Shown: positions 18,404-28,477, counted from the stretch's first letter. The stretch: 64,000 nucleotides of DNA from AP-15 sp963700195 (GCA_963700195.1 CAVOWQ010000031.1:1-64000), one strand, 5' to 3'. The notes: generated by a model from the letters alone, not told the origin. Translations and numbers: made by a program.

Positions 18404-19732
18404 ATGCTCGTACCATCACCCAAGTGGCTCGATTCCGGCAACAATGCATGGCAGTTGGCGGCCGCGACTTTCGTCGGCCTGCAAAGCATTCCCGGCCTGG
18501 CGGTTCTCTACGCCGGGTATGTCAAGCAGAAATGGGCGATCAATTCGGCCTTCATGTGCTTCTACGCCTTCGCCTCGGTCTTGGTCGTGTGGGTTCTATT
18601 CGACTACAACATGGCATTCGGAGAACAGTGGTTTCCGTTCCTCGGCAAACCGGCGTTGGCGACCTCCGCGAACTTCCTCACGGGCCAGGCGGTGGTACCG
18701 GCAGCGGCCTCCGGCATGCCGGAACTGACCTTCCCGATGGCCACCCTGATTTTCTTCCAGTTCGTGTTCGCTGCGATCACGGTGATCATCCTCGGCGGCT
18801 CGGTGCTCGGCCGCATGAACTTCACGGCGTGGGTGATCTTCTGCCCGGTGTGGATGACCCTGGTCTACACGGTCGGGGCGTTCAGCCTCTGGGGCGGCGG
18901 CTGGCTCTCGCAGTTGGGCGTACAGGACTTTTCCGGCGGCTACGTCATCCATCTCGCCGCCGGCACGTCCGGGTTCGTCGCTGCAGCCGTGGTCGGGCCA
19001 CGCTTACGGGTAGATCGCGAGCAATTCCCGCCCAACAGCCTGCTGGTTGCGTTGATCGGCGCCGGCCTCTTGTGGCTGGGCTGGAACGGCTTCAACGGCG
19101 GCGATCCATATTTCGCCAACCACGACGCGGGCGCGGCCGTCCTCAACACCAACACGGCCACCGCGGTGGGCCTCCTCGTCTGGACGCTGATGGACAAGAT
19201 GGCCTACGGCAAGCCGTCGATCATCGGCGCGATCAACGGCATGATCGCGGGCTTGGTGGCAATCACTCCCGCCGCCGGTTTCGTCAATGGCTGGGGCGCC
19301 ATCATCATCGGTATCGTTGCCGGCATCATTCCGTGGCTTTCGATGAACAAGTTCCAGAAGACCAGCTTCATGATGAAGGTCGACGATACGTTGGGCGTGT
19401 TTTCCACGCACGGCATTGCCGGCCTGACCGGTGGTCTGCTCGTCGGCATCCTCGCGAACCCGGACATGCTCGAATACATCGGCACCGACAAGGAGGCGCC
19501 CGGCGTCAGCGTTACCGGCCTGCTCTACGGCGACACGGGAACCCAACTTCTGGCGCAGCTCGAAGGCGCGGCGTTCATCATCATCTACAACGCCATCGCC
19601 ACGTTTATCATTCTCAAGGTGATCTCGATCTTCGTGCCGCTGCGCATGAGCGACGCGCAGCTGGCGGTCGGCGACGACGCGGTTCACGGCGAGACCGCCT
19701 ATGCGATCACCGTCGGGGAGGCCGCCGAATAG
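18404..19732 (+). CDS. amtB: ammonium transporter, second copy
   Basis: This 442-aa Amt-family channel has about 11 membrane helices and no cleavable leader; it begins MLVPSPKWLDSGNNAWQLAA. Conserved features are AVLYAGYVKQKW, the GGSVLGRMNF substrate-side loop, DFSGGYVIHLAAGTSGF, WLGWNGFNGGDP and VDDTLGVFSTHGIAGLTGG with a pore His. It differs clearly from the first transporter and belongs to a divergent Amt subfamily. The ATG at 18404 follows GGGGA; an in-frame upstream start overlapping the sigma-54 site is rejected. The frame is intact. It faces away from the kinase/phosphatase gene and is convergent with ftsH. Confidence 0.93.
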   Translation: MLVPSPKWLDSGNNAWQLAAATFVGLQSIPGLAVLYAGYVKQKWAINSAFMCFYAFASVLVVWVLFDYNMAFGEQWFPFLGKPALATSANFLTGQAVVPAAASGMPELTFPMATLIFFQFVFAAITVIILGGSVLGRMNFTAWVIFCPVWMTLVYTVGAFSLWGGGWLSQLGVQDFSGGYVIHLAAGTSGFVAAAVVGPRLRVDREQFPPNSLLVALIGAGLLWLGWNGFNGGDPYFANHDAGAAVLNTNTATAVGLLVWTLMDKMAYGKPSIIGAINGMIAGLVAITPAAGFVNGWGAIIIGIVAGIIPWLSMNKFQKTSFMMKVDDTLGVFSTHGIAGLTGGLLVGILANPDMLEYIGTDKEAPGVSVTGLLYGDTGTQLLAQLEGAAFIIIYNAIATFIILKVISIFVPLRMSDAQLAVGDDAVHGETAYAITVGEAAE

Positions 19733-19809
19733 CGTGGCTATTGTTCGGGGTAGCGTAGCCGTGCGCGCCCCCACTCTTAGCATTTCGCCAAAACATGCCC
19801 TTTTCTCAG

Positions 19810-21685
19810 TCAGAAGATCCCGCCGCCGCTGTCGCGGCTGGCAGCTCGCGTGCGGCAGGACGGTCCGGCGACGATCTCGCCCTTGAGCCGCTCGATCGCC
19901 GGCTCCTCCAGGGTTTCGGTTTCGAGCAGGGCCGCCGCGGTGCGGTCGAGCAGCGAGCGGTTCTGCTGCAAAATGCCAAAGGCCGTCTGGAATGCGCCAT
20001 CGACGAGTTGGCGCACCGCCCTGTCCACGGCTTCCGCTGTCTCTTCGCTGTAGTTGCGCTCCTGCGGCGCCGGCACGTTGGGCTGCAGAAAGGGGGAGCG
20101 GTCTCGGTCATAGGTCACATTGCCCAGTGCCTCGCTCATGCCGTAGCGCAGGACCATCGCGCGGGCGATGTCGGTCGCACGGGCGAGGTCGTCCGCGGCG
20201 CCGGTCGATATCTCGCGAAACACCAGCTGCTCGGAGGCGCGTCCTCCGAGGAGTCCTGCCATCTTGTATTCCAACTCGGCGCGGGTCATCAGATATCGGT
20301 CCTCGGTCGGCCGTTGGATCGTATAGCCGAGCGCGCCGACGCCATGCGGGATGATCGAGACCTTGTGCACGGAATCGGTGCCCGGCAGCGCCAGTGCGAC
20401 CATCGCGTGACCGAGCTCGTGGTACGCCACCACCCGCCGTTCCAGTGGATTGAGCAGGCGATTGCGCTTCTCCAACCCGGCGACCATGCGCTCGATCGCT
20501 GCCGTGAAGTCGGTCATCGTGACCGCCTCGGCATTGCGCCTCGTCGCAAGCAAGGTCGCCTCGTTGACCAGATTCGCCAGATCCGCACCGGTAAAGCCGG
20601 GGGTCAGCGCCGCGATCTGCTCGGGCTTCACGTCGTCGCCGAGCTTTGCCACCTTCTTCAGGTGCACCGCCAGGATCTGCTCCCGTCCTCTCTTGTCCGG
20701 CCGGTCGACCAGGATTTGACGGTCGAACCGTCCGGCGCGCAGCAATGCCGGATCGAGCACTTCGGGCCGGTTGGTTGCGCCGAGCAGGACCAGACCGCTC
20801 GACGGATCAAAGCCGTCGAGCTCGGCCAGGAGCTGGTTCAATGTCTGATCCTTCTCGTCTTGCCCGCCGCCGACAAAGGGACCGCGGGCACGGCCGAGCG
20901 CATCGAGCTCGTCGATGAAGATGATCGCCGGCGCGTGTTGACGCGCCTGCTCGAACAGGTCGCGAACCCGGGCGGCGCCGACGCCGACGAACATCTCGAC
21001 AAACTCCGAGCCCGAGATCGAGAAAAACGGAACCCCGGCCTCGCCGGCGACGGCACGGGCGAGCAACGTCTTGCCGGTCCCAGGCGGACCGACCAGCAGC
21101 ACGCCCTTGGGCGGCCGGCCGCCGAGGCGCCCGTATCGGACTGGCTCCTTCAAGAATTCCACGATTTCGACCAATTCGTCCTTGGCCTCGTCGACGCCGG
21201 CGACATCGGCGAAGGTGACCTTGGTCTCCTTCTCGACATAGATCCTGGCGCGGCTCTTGCCGATCTGCATCAACCCGCCGAGCCCACCCTGACCCATGCG
21301 CCGGATCGCGAACATCCAGATCCCGACAAAAAAGATCGCCGGCAGGATCCAGGACAGCAGATCGCGCAGCCAATGGTTCTCGACGACACCGCTATAGACG
21401 ACGCCGTGTTTGTCCAGACTTTCCGCGAGTTCGGGGTCGACCCGCGCGGTGATGAAGTCCTTTACCCCGTCTGGCTGTGCCTCCTTTAGCGAACCGCTGA
21501 TGTAATTCTGGGCGATAGCAACTTTGTCTACCTTGTTTTCGTTGAGCAGTGTTCTGGAAACGGCTGTACGGGATCGGCGTCAGCTTGGTGCTCTCCAGGT
21601 AGAGATCCTGGATGAGCAACATGCCGAGCACCGCGGCAATGACATACCAGAAATTGATGTGGAATTTCTTATCCGTCTGATCCAT
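19810..21685 (-). CDS. ftsH: FtsH-family ATP-dependent zinc metalloprotease, one frame break
   Basis: This membrane AAA+ protease of about 624 aa degrades misfolded membrane and short-lived regulatory proteins. Two N-terminal helices (FWYVIAAVLGMLLIQDLYL; LLSWILPAIFFVGIWMF) flank a periplasmic loop. The AAA domain has Walker A GPPGTGKTLLA, Walker B IIFIDELDALG and an SRH with GATNRPEVLDPALLRAGRFDR. The zinc site is HELGH instead of the common HEAGH. One extra base near 21555 breaks the N-terminus (YSRFQ|TLLNENK). The start at 21685 is supported by AAGG. A second canonical ftsH probably exists elsewhere, since this copy is divergent and lacks ftsJ/folP neighbours. Confidence 0.9.
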
Positions 21686-22021
21686 GAGCGCCTTAGCCTT
21701 TATCTCGCGCACAGCCGCCGTGGATTATAATGGTCCCGACGGACCCGGGCCGCACCATCGATTTGAAGAAGTCCGCAGCCGGAAACATTTCCTTAGCTCA
21801 TACCGATCAGCATTGCCACTGCACGTTGTGTTCTAAACGGATCTACCAACTTATGGGTAAAGGGAATGCTCGGCAAATTTCAAGGGGCGCCTCGTGCGCC
21901 GGAAAGAAACAGGTCGCAGCGCAGCCATGCGCTTGAAAGCCGCGGGGATGCGAACACCTAGAAGCGAATACCTAAATTTGTAGGAACCTGAGGGCTGAGG
22001 AGAGCCAGGGAGCACCGAGCT
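21686..22021. other. divergent promoter region between ftsH and the MlaC-like gene
   Basis: This 336-bp gap has no convincing CDS. A weak open frame at 21730-21936 lacks a ribosome binding site and any motif. The region must contain promoters for both divergent genes. GAGGAGAGCCAGGGAG just before 22022 supplies the ribosome binding site of the plus-strand gene. Confidence 0.5.
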
Positions 22022-22657
22022 ATGAGTAAGTCGATCGTGCCAAAAGCACTTTTTCTGGCCGCCATGCTGACCGCATCGGCGTCCTCCTGTCTCGTCTACG
22101 CGGCGCCGGCGAGCGGCGGCGACACGGTGCAGGGGCTCTATGATACGCTGCTCGGCACGATGAAGAATGGCCGCATCCTCGGGCAGAGCGGGCGGTTCAC
22201 GCAGATCGAGCCGGTCATCCGCCGGACCTTCGACATCCCCTCAATGACCCGCTTGTCGGTCGGCCCATCGTACTGGGCCGGTCTCAACGAGGCGCAACGC
22301 CAGCAACTCACCGAGAGCTTCGGCCGCTACATCTCGGCGATCTATGCCGACCGCTTCGACAGCTATGCGGGACAGAAATTGCAGGTCACCGGCGAACAGC
22401 CCAATGCGAGCGGCGTCGTGGTCAAGAGCCAGATCGTCAAGGCCAATGGCGAGCCGGTCAAGGTCGACTACATGATGCGCCGCAACGGCGATGGCTGGCT
22501 GATCTCCGACATCTACCTCGACGGCGCGATCAGCGAGGTGGCGACCCGCCGCTCCGAATTCGCCGCGATCCTGCGAACCGACGGCGTCGACGGCCTGATC
22601 GCCGCCCTCAACCGCAAGGCCGACATGCTGACCGGAACGACGGCGCGGTCGTTCTGA
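22022..22657 (+). CDS. MlaC/Ttg2D-family periplasmic lipid-binding protein (HpnM-like)
   Basis: This 211-aa exported protein has a signal peptide (KALFLAAMLTASASSCLVYA, cleavage near residue 28) and an MlaC domain: VQGLYDTLLGTMKNG, LGQSGRFTQIEPVIRRTFD, FDIPSMTRLSVG, LTESFGRYISAIYADRF, and WLISDIYLDGAISEVATRRSEF. MlaC proteins ferry phospholipids across the periplasm. The variant attached to hopanoid loci is called HpnM and resembles this one in length, but no hopanoid genes are visible here. There is a strong upstream ribosome binding site, and it appears to be a single-gene unit. Confidence 0.85.
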   Translation: MSKSIVPKALFLAAMLTASASSCLVYAAPASGGDTVQGLYDTLLGTMKNGRILGQSGRFTQIEPVIRRTFDIPSMTRLSVGPSYWAGLNEAQRQQLTESFGRYISAIYADRFDSYAGQKLQVTGEQPNASGVVVKSQIVKANGEPVKVDYMMRRNGDGWLISDIYLDGAISEVATRRSEFAAILRTDGVDGLIAALNRKADMLTGTTARSF

Positions 22658-22684
22658 CGTTCGCAAAGGAAAAGCCTTTTGTTA

Positions 22685-22873
22685 TCAGCGGTCCAATTTT
22701 TTTGCATAATTCTTGAACCGCCTCTGCGCGCGTTGCGCCAGCCGGTCGTAACGCTCGGCAAAGTCCAATAGCTCTCGGCGGACTTCGTCTGAGGTCACGC
22801 GCCGCGCCATGTCTCGGACGCCTTCCGCAGTGTGGCGGTATTCCTCGGCGGGCGGGGCGTCGTCGATTGGCAA
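22685..22873 (-). CDS. small conserved hypothetical protein (about 62 aa)
   Basis: The conserved-looking core reads EEYRHTAEGVRDMARRVTSD and ELLDFAERYDRLAQRAQRR, an amphipathic helical hairpin found in many small alphaproteobacterial orphans. The frame is open upstream to 23044, but that extension is compositionally unlike the core, so a TTG near 22873 is proposed as start. No ribosome binding site settles this. Its function is unknown. Confidence 0.5.
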   Translation of the reverse strand: MPIDDAPPAEEYRHTAEGVRDMARRVTSDEVRRELLDFAERYDRLAQRAQRRFKNYAKKLDR

Positions 22874-23487
22874 ACTGCTTCGATATTGCGAAGCCTCCCG
22901 ACAACAAAAATTGATTATCAAAAAAGTTCCAGCTACTGGCGCGGAAGCGGCATAAAGATTTATGTGGGTTGTGCGTACTCGCCCCGTCCTAGATGTTGCA
23001 CCTTTGGTCCGGGGCGGGAGCGGCAGCGATATCGGTGGTTTCAATTTACGCGGGCTGCACGGCGAGCGAGAAAAACGACAAAGGGTCGAGGGGTCAACTC
23101 CGTAAACCGTTCCCGCGTCCGCTGTGGCCGGGGATCGCAGCGCGGAACGGCTTTAGCACAATTGCTACTCGCGGGCGCGCCGTCCATATGGCGGCGCCGT
23201 CCACGTGTCACCCCCTTGTCGAACCCGTCCACATCGCTAAACCGCGCCCCCGCCGCCACGGCTATGGGCGTTGAATGGCCCGGAACCCATCGCCAGTGCG
23301 CGGGAGAGGCGCTAGCGGCGGGTTGAGCCTGTGCGCCGTGCCAAGCATCTCTCAGAGGGGCAAGATCCATCAGGAGCTGGACGTTTGCCCCCTTCCTGAG
23401 GCGCTTCAGAATGGCGCGGGACGCAAGCATCCCCACCCTGGTCTGGCAGGCGATTTGGCTTCGCGCGCTCGGACCGAAAGAGTTGGG
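22874..23487. other. 614-bp stretch flanking the insertion element, no identified gene
   Basis: Several short overlapping frames exist on both strands, including a minus frame at 23041-23436 with the peptide ILKRLRKGANVQLLMDLAPL. None shows a family motif or good start signals. Since it adjoins the transposase end, it may contain the element terminus and remnants of a disrupted gene. No clear terminal repeat could be fixed by eye. Confidence 0.4.
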
Positions 23488-24686
23488 TCATGATGTATCC
23501 GGAACCGGCTGGCAGATCCTGGTCCGCGCGATGCTGTCAATCACCACCATGATGCCGGCGTGGCAGTGCGGACACTCCCTCAGGGACCGTCCGGTCAGCG
23601 CCTTGAAGCGATCGCGATAATCAGCGGGCGGATCGGGCGTGGGTGCGGCCGGCGCCATCCCGAGCAGCTCGCGGCAGCGCGCAAGCTTCCGGGCGCGATG
23701 ACAGTTGCCGAGGAAGCCATAGTACCGGATGCGGTGAAACCCGTCCGGCAGCACATGGATCAGGAAGCGGCGGATGAACTCCCCACCATCCAGGGTCATC
23801 GTCTTCTGGCGGTTGCCGTCCCGGTAATCCTTCCAGCGGAACCGGACCTTGCCGTTGTCCATGGACACCAGGCGGTTGTTGGAGATGGCGACACGGTGGG
23901 TATAGCGCCCGACATAGTCGAGGACCTGGGCCGGCCCGGCGAAAGGCCGCTTCGCGTAGACCACCCACTCGGTGTTCCAAACCGGCGCCAGATAGCGCCG
24001 GAACGCGGCGGGCTCATGAAGGTGGCGGTGCGCGGCGAAGAATTTCAGCTCACCGGCGGCGAAGGCCTTTTCCAGATAGTGCAGGAACAAGCCTCGGAAC
24101 ATCCGCGACAGCACTCTGACCGGCAGGAAGAACCCCGGCCGGCAGGCGATCCAGCTTTCACCGTCCGGCGCGATCCCGCCGCCAGGAACAAGAAAGTGAA
24201 TGTGCGGGTGGTGCAACAAGTTCTGTCCCCAGGTGTGCAGCACACCGAGGAAGCCGATCTCCGCGCCCAGATGCTCTGGATCGGCGGCGATGGTGCGCAA
24301 CGTCTCCGACGCCGCCCGGAACAGGATGTCGTAGACCACGGTCTGGTTCTGGAACGCGATGACCTCGATCTCCGTCCGGCACGGTGAACACGACGTGGAA
24401 GTAGGGCACGTCGAGCAGTTCGGCCTGACGGTCCTCGAGCCATTGGGCCCGTGCGAGACCCTGGCACTTCGGGCAGTTGCTGATTACGGCACGAGTTGTA
24501 GGCGACGCGTTGATGGCCGCAGTCGCCGCAACGCTCGACGTGACCGCCGAGAGCGGCGGTGCGGCAACTCTCGATCGCGATCATGGCACGCCGCCGCGCG
24601 GCGGACAGCGACGCGCCGTGCTGATCACGGAAAGCCGGGCCGAAGTGGCGGAACACATCCGCCACTTCCAGCCCCTCGCGGGCCAC
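23488..24686 (-). CDS. IS91-family (Y2 HUH) transposase, frame broken
   Basis: This rolling-circle transposase is about 398 aa when reconstructed. The N-terminal zinc-binding part has CGDCGH and a NCPKCQ-like segment reached after frame changes near 24350-24480. The HUH motif is HPHIHFLVPGGG and the catalytic tyrosines are in the YVGRYTHRVAIS region. A C-terminal zinc motif, CPHCHAG, follows. GTG at 24686 is the start, 12 bp after the recombinase stop. At least two single-base shifts interrupt the N-terminal third, so activity depends on whether they are sequencing errors. Confidence 0.85.
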
Positions 24687-24698
24687 GGAACCGCGCCG

Positions 24699-25578
24699 TC
24701 AGGCGGGCACGAGGTCCGGCACCGTGGGCGATCATGGCGTGCAAGGCGTCCAGCGGACTGGCGGTGGCGCAGACCTTGCTGGTGGCGATACGCAGATAAC
24801 GCGACGTGGTGGTCAGGCTGCGATGCCCCAGCAGCAATTGGATGGTGCGCAGATCGGCGCCGGACTCCAGCAGGTGAACGGCGAACGCATGGCGCAAGGA
24901 ATGCGGGGTGACCGGCTTTGCCGATGCCCGGATTGCTCAAGCGCCTGCCTGCAGGCGATCTCGACGGCGCACGCCGTGATCGGCTGCTCGGGCCGGTCAC
25001 CTGGAAACAGCCACTCTTTCGGACGAGCCGTCCTTCCAGTAGTTCCGCAGAAGTCTCCAACAGCCTCGGCGAGAGCATCACGTAGCGGTCCTTCCGGCCT
25101 TTGCCCGCCTCCACCCGGATGACCATCCGCTGGCTGTCGATCGCGGCGGGCTTCAGGCAAACCGCTTCGGAAATGCGCAGACCCGTCGCGTAGCACACGG
25201 TCAGGATCATCCGATGTTTCGGGCTTTTCACCGCGTCCAGGAACCGGCGACTTCCTCCGGGCTCGGCACAACGGGGAGTTTCTGTCGGCTGCCGGCCGGT
25301 CGGGATGTCGTCTTCGACAATCCAAGGTCGTTTGAGGGTGACGGTGTAGACGAACCGGAGCGCGGCCACGGCGACCGAAATCGAACTGGCCGCCAGGCGT
25401 CTCTCCTCGACCAGGTAGAATCTGCCAAGCCCGGATCTCGTCCGGGCCCAACCGTTCGGGCGACTGGCCGAAATGGCGGGCGAACCGGGAAACCTGCTCG
25501 ACGTAGGCTCTCTGTGTCATGCGGCGAGAGGTTACGGATCCGCATATCCTCGATCATGCGACGGCGAAGTGGGGTCAT
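24699..25578 (-). CDS. tyrosine-type recombinase/integrase of the IS91 element, several frame breaks
   Basis: The reconstructed phage-integrase-fold protein of about 290 aa starts at ATG 25578 with MTPLRRRMIEDMRIRNLSPH. It continues TQRAYVEQVSRFARHFG (SAM-like core-binding domain), then MILTVCYATGLRISEAVCL with the first catalytic Arg, and ends with LRHAFAVHLLESGADLRTIQ plus LLGHRSLTTTSRYL, supplying the His-Arg-His and Tyr. At least four single-base shifts are needed to join these pieces, the most in any small gene here. The corrected end, HGADLVPA, meets TGA at 24699-24701. It is probably involved in transposition or co-integrate resolution. Confidence 0.8.
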
Positions 25579-25881
25579 GACCAACGGCGCGAGCGCTGCT
25601 TGCGACGGCTATTCTACCGAAAGAGGAAATTTTGCTGCTGATTCGCTGCAGCTGCAGCAATCGGTATTTTCTGATGAAACCGAAAGTTGGGGTAGAAGCA
25701 AAAATTGAGCTCGATTGCGGATTATCGCTCGGGGTCAGGGACGGGATAATCAAGGCACACGGCAAGCTGATAACGAGCTCAGTCCCCGGCTATCTCCTTA
25801 TAGACTTCGCTGCCGCCGACGAGCGAGTTTCCCTTATTGGCTCGGGGGTGTAAGTCTTGCGCTCTTTGCTGGGGTCCTCCG
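25579..25881. other. 303-bp junction between the IS91-type element and the enolase-family genes
   Basis: A plus-strand frame with a TTG start (25632-25853, 73 codons) has no recognised motif. GC content falls locally around 25620-25700. This stretch probably includes the element boundary and the promoter of the enolase-superfamily gene at 25882. Confidence 0.4.
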
Positions 25882-26983
25882 ATGAAGATTTCCGGTATTC
25901 GCTCTCAAATCGTTGCCCTGCCCGCCGACGAGCCGCTTGCCGACGCCGCGGAAAACCCAAACGCAACCCGGCCGATCGTCACTTTGCAGGTTGAAACCGA
26001 CGAGGGGGTTACCGGGGTCGGCGTGACCTATTTCGGCGGCGCGCTGACCGGCACGTTGCGCAGTGCGGTCGACGAACTCGGCGGACTGATCGTCGGTGAC
26101 GATCCGTTTCGCCTCGAGGCGGTCGTCGCGAAATTGCGGGCCGCCGCCGGTTCCGCCGGGCCCGGCGGCATCTTCCATTTGGCGCTGTCGGCGCTCGACA
26201 TGGCGTTGTGGGACATCCGCGGCAAGGCGTTGAACCTGCCGTTGTGGAAGCTGCTCGGCGGCGCGCGCGATCGGGTCCCGACCTATGCGAGCGGCGCTTT
26301 GATGCGCGGGCTCTCGCTCGACCGGGTCGTCACCGCCGCCGGGCGCCTGAAGGAAAAGGGCTTCCGCGAGATGAAGACGCAGCTGGCGCTGCCCGGCGAG
26401 ACCACACCCGCCAAGGAGGTCGAGCGCATGCGGCGGGTGCGCGAGGCGATCGGCCCCGACATCAAGCTGATGTGCGACATCAACCAGCGCTGGCGGCGTC
26501 GAGCAGGCGATCGATATCGGCCGCCGGGTCGAGGACGCCGGGGTCGGCCTGTTCTGGCTCGAAGACGTGACGACGGCGGACGACTATCCCGGCTTGGCGC
26601 GGGTCACCGCCGCGCTGTCGACGCCGGTCGCCGGCGGCGAGTATGTCTGGGGCATCGTGCCGTTCCGCCACATGGTCGAGGCGCGCTCGGTCGATATCGT
26701 CATGATCGACCTGGTGCGGGTCGGCGGCATCACGCAATGGCTGAAGGTCGCCGGCATGGCCGAAGCCTTCAACCTGCCGGTCGTCAGCCATCTGATCCCC
26801 GAGGTCCATGTCCACCTGATCGGCGCAATCCCGAACGGGCTGACGGTCGAATACATGCCGTGGCTGACGCGCCTCTTCGAGGAGGTGCCGCAGCCGCAGA
26901 ACGGCGAGCTGGCGATGCCGACGGCGCCCGGCCTCGGGCTGAAATTCGACCAGGCCGCGATCGAGCGCTACCATGCCGGTTGA
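25882..26983 (+). CDS. mandelate racemase/muconate lactonizing enzyme family protein, copy 1 (one frame break)
   Basis: This enolase-superfamily enzyme of about 366 aa probably abstracts a proton alpha to a carboxylate. The capping domain begins MKISGIRSQIVALPADEPLA. In the barrel the first catalytic motif is MKTQLALPG (K-x-Q, where K-x-K is usual). Metal ligands sit in LMCDINQRW (Asp), WLEDVT (Glu) and VAGGEYVWG (Glu), and a His lies in SHLIPEVHVH. One extra base near 26497 (QRW|RVEQAIDIG) breaks the frame. It is tandem with a closely similar copy. The substrate is unknown; sugar-acid dehydration is a reasonable guess. Confidence 0.85.
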
Positions 26984-27128
26984 AAAATCAGCGGCGTCTC
27001 GGGCCGCCCGTTGGCGCTCGATACGGCCTATCCCCGTAAGTTTGAAAGTTGCGTGGATGCGCCCGTAAGCCCATATGAGAACGTATCAGAAACACGCCAC
27101 GCTGTCGATGATGTCACCTTACCTCGCA

Positions 27129-27290
27129 TTTCCCTGCCGATTCCCTGCCAAGCGCTCCGGCAGGGAATTGAAATTCCCTGCCGTTTTACGGGAATGCGCT
27201 CGCAAGGCATTGATTATCCAGGGATCACCGCTGGATATCGAGAAAATTTCCCGTTATTCCCGTGTCGGCAGGGAAATTTCGCGATGCGCC
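27129..27290. repeat. cluster of TTCCCTGCC / GGCAGGGAA motifs
   Basis: The 9-mer TTCCCTGCC occurs at 27130, 27141 and 27174 on the plus strand and inverted (GGCAGGGAA) at 27159 and 27267, with CGGGAA/TTCCCG variants between. That is five exact copies in about 145 bp of the 382-bp gap between the paralogous enolase-family genes. Arrays of this type recur in Bradyrhizobium-like intergenic DNA. The arrangement can form several alternative hairpins. Confidence 0.75.
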
Positions 27291-27365
27291 CCCAGGACAC
27301 GGCTCGGAGCAGATCGGGCGATCGCTGCAATCCCAGCCAAGAGACGACGGGCTCGGAGTGGCCGG

Positions 27366-28468
27366 ATGAAAATCGCCGAGTATCCAGACCGGCATCGTCG
27401 CGCTGCCGAACGACGAGCCGCTCGCCGGGTTTTCGGAAAATCCCGAATGCGAAAAACCCGATCGTCACGTTGCGAATCCGCACCGATGACGGTGTCGAGG
27501 GGTTGGGGGTCACCTATTTCGGCGGCGCGCTGACCCGCACGTTGAGGCGCGCCGTCGACGAACTCGGCGCATTGGCGATCGGCGAGGATCCGCTGCGGGT
27601 CGAGGCGGTCGCCGCGAAACTGCGGGCGGCTGCCGGCGGCTCCGGACCCGCCGGCATATTTACGATGGCGCTGTCGGCGATCGACGTTGCGCTGTGGGAC
27701 ATCAAGGGGAAGGCGCTGGGTTTGCCCTTGTGGAAGCTGCTGGGCGGCGGGCGCGACCGCATCGCCACCTACGCCAGCGGCGCGCTGCGGCGCGGGCTCA
27801 AGCTCGAAGAGGCGGTCACCGCCGCCGGCAGACTGCGCGAGAAAGGCCATCGCCAGACCAAAATGCAACTCGGCCTGCCGGGCGTCACCTCGCCGGCGCG
27901 CGAAGTCGAGCAAGCCCGGCTCATCCGCGAGGCGGTCGGCCCCGACATGGATCTGATGTGCGACATCAACCAGCGCTGGCGGGTCGAGCAGGCGATCGAT
28001 ATCGGCAAACGCGTCGAAGACGCCGGGGTCGGGCTCTATTGGCTCGAAGACGTGACGGCGCATGATGACTACGCCGGGCTCGCTCGGGTCTCTGCGGCTC
28101 TCGCGACCCCGGTCGCCGGCGGCGAGTACCTCTACGGCATCGTGCCGTTCCGCCATATGCTCGAAGCCCGCTCGGTCGACATCGTCATGATCGACCAGGT
28201 GCGCTCCGGCGGCATCACCCCGTGGCTCAAGATCGCCGGCATGGCCGAAGCCTTCAACCTGCCCGTGGTCAGCCACGGCGTACCGGAGATCCACGTCCAC
28301 CTCGTCGGCGCGGTACCGAATGGCCTCACCGTCGAGTACATGCCCCGCCTGTTCCGTTTGTGGGAGGAAGTCCCGGCGCCGGTGAATGGCGAACTCGCCA
28401 TGCCGACCGCTCCCGGCCTCGGGCTCAAATTCGATGAGCAGGCGATAAGGACCTTCGGCGTCGCTTGA
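27366..28468 (+). CDS. mandelate racemase/muconate lactonizing enzyme family protein, copy 2 (two frame breaks)
   Basis: This protein of about 366 aa is a tandem paralogue of the preceding enzyme, with the same architecture: TKMQLGLPG (again K-x-Q), LMCDINQRWRVEQAIDIG, YWLEDVTAH, VAGGEYLYG, SHGVPEIHVH. Two extra bases near 27376 and 27451 disrupt the first 30 codons (MKIA|GIQTG; SENP|NAKNPIV). Beyond that the frame is clean. The start is ATG 27366. Identity to copy 1 is high through the barrel, which indicates duplication. It is convergent with the PLP lyase that ends 9 bp downstream. Confidence 0.85.
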
Positions 28469-28477
28469 GCGGGCGGG

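Larger units (their letters stand above)
23488..25578 (-). mobile_element. IS91-family element with accessory tyrosine recombinase
   Basis: Two adjacent minus-strand genes, a tyrosine recombinase (24699-25578) followed 12 bp later by a Y2/HUH transposase (23488-24686), form the core of an IS91-type rolling-circle element. IS91 relatives carrying an upstream integrase-like gene are a known subgroup. The element ends (ori/ter) lie outside the coding core and were not located. No flanking target duplication is expected for this family. Confidence 0.8.

Noticed and set aside
19795..21489. Plus-strand open frame of 564 codons
   Set aside because: Antisense shadow of ftsH; high GC third positions keep the opposite frame open.
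22685..23044. 119-residue version of the small minus-strand protein
   Set aside because: Residues before about 58 have no helix pattern or conservation-like character; only the C-terminal 62 residues look real.
27129..27290. Possible CRISPR-like array (spaced 9-mers)
   Set aside because: Copies are too short, irregularly spaced and in both orientations; no cas genes are present.
26984..27365. In-frame N-terminal extension of the second enolase-family protein through the repeat array
   Set aside because: The extension lies in repeat sequence and the natural MKIAG start is at 27366 once one extra base is removed.
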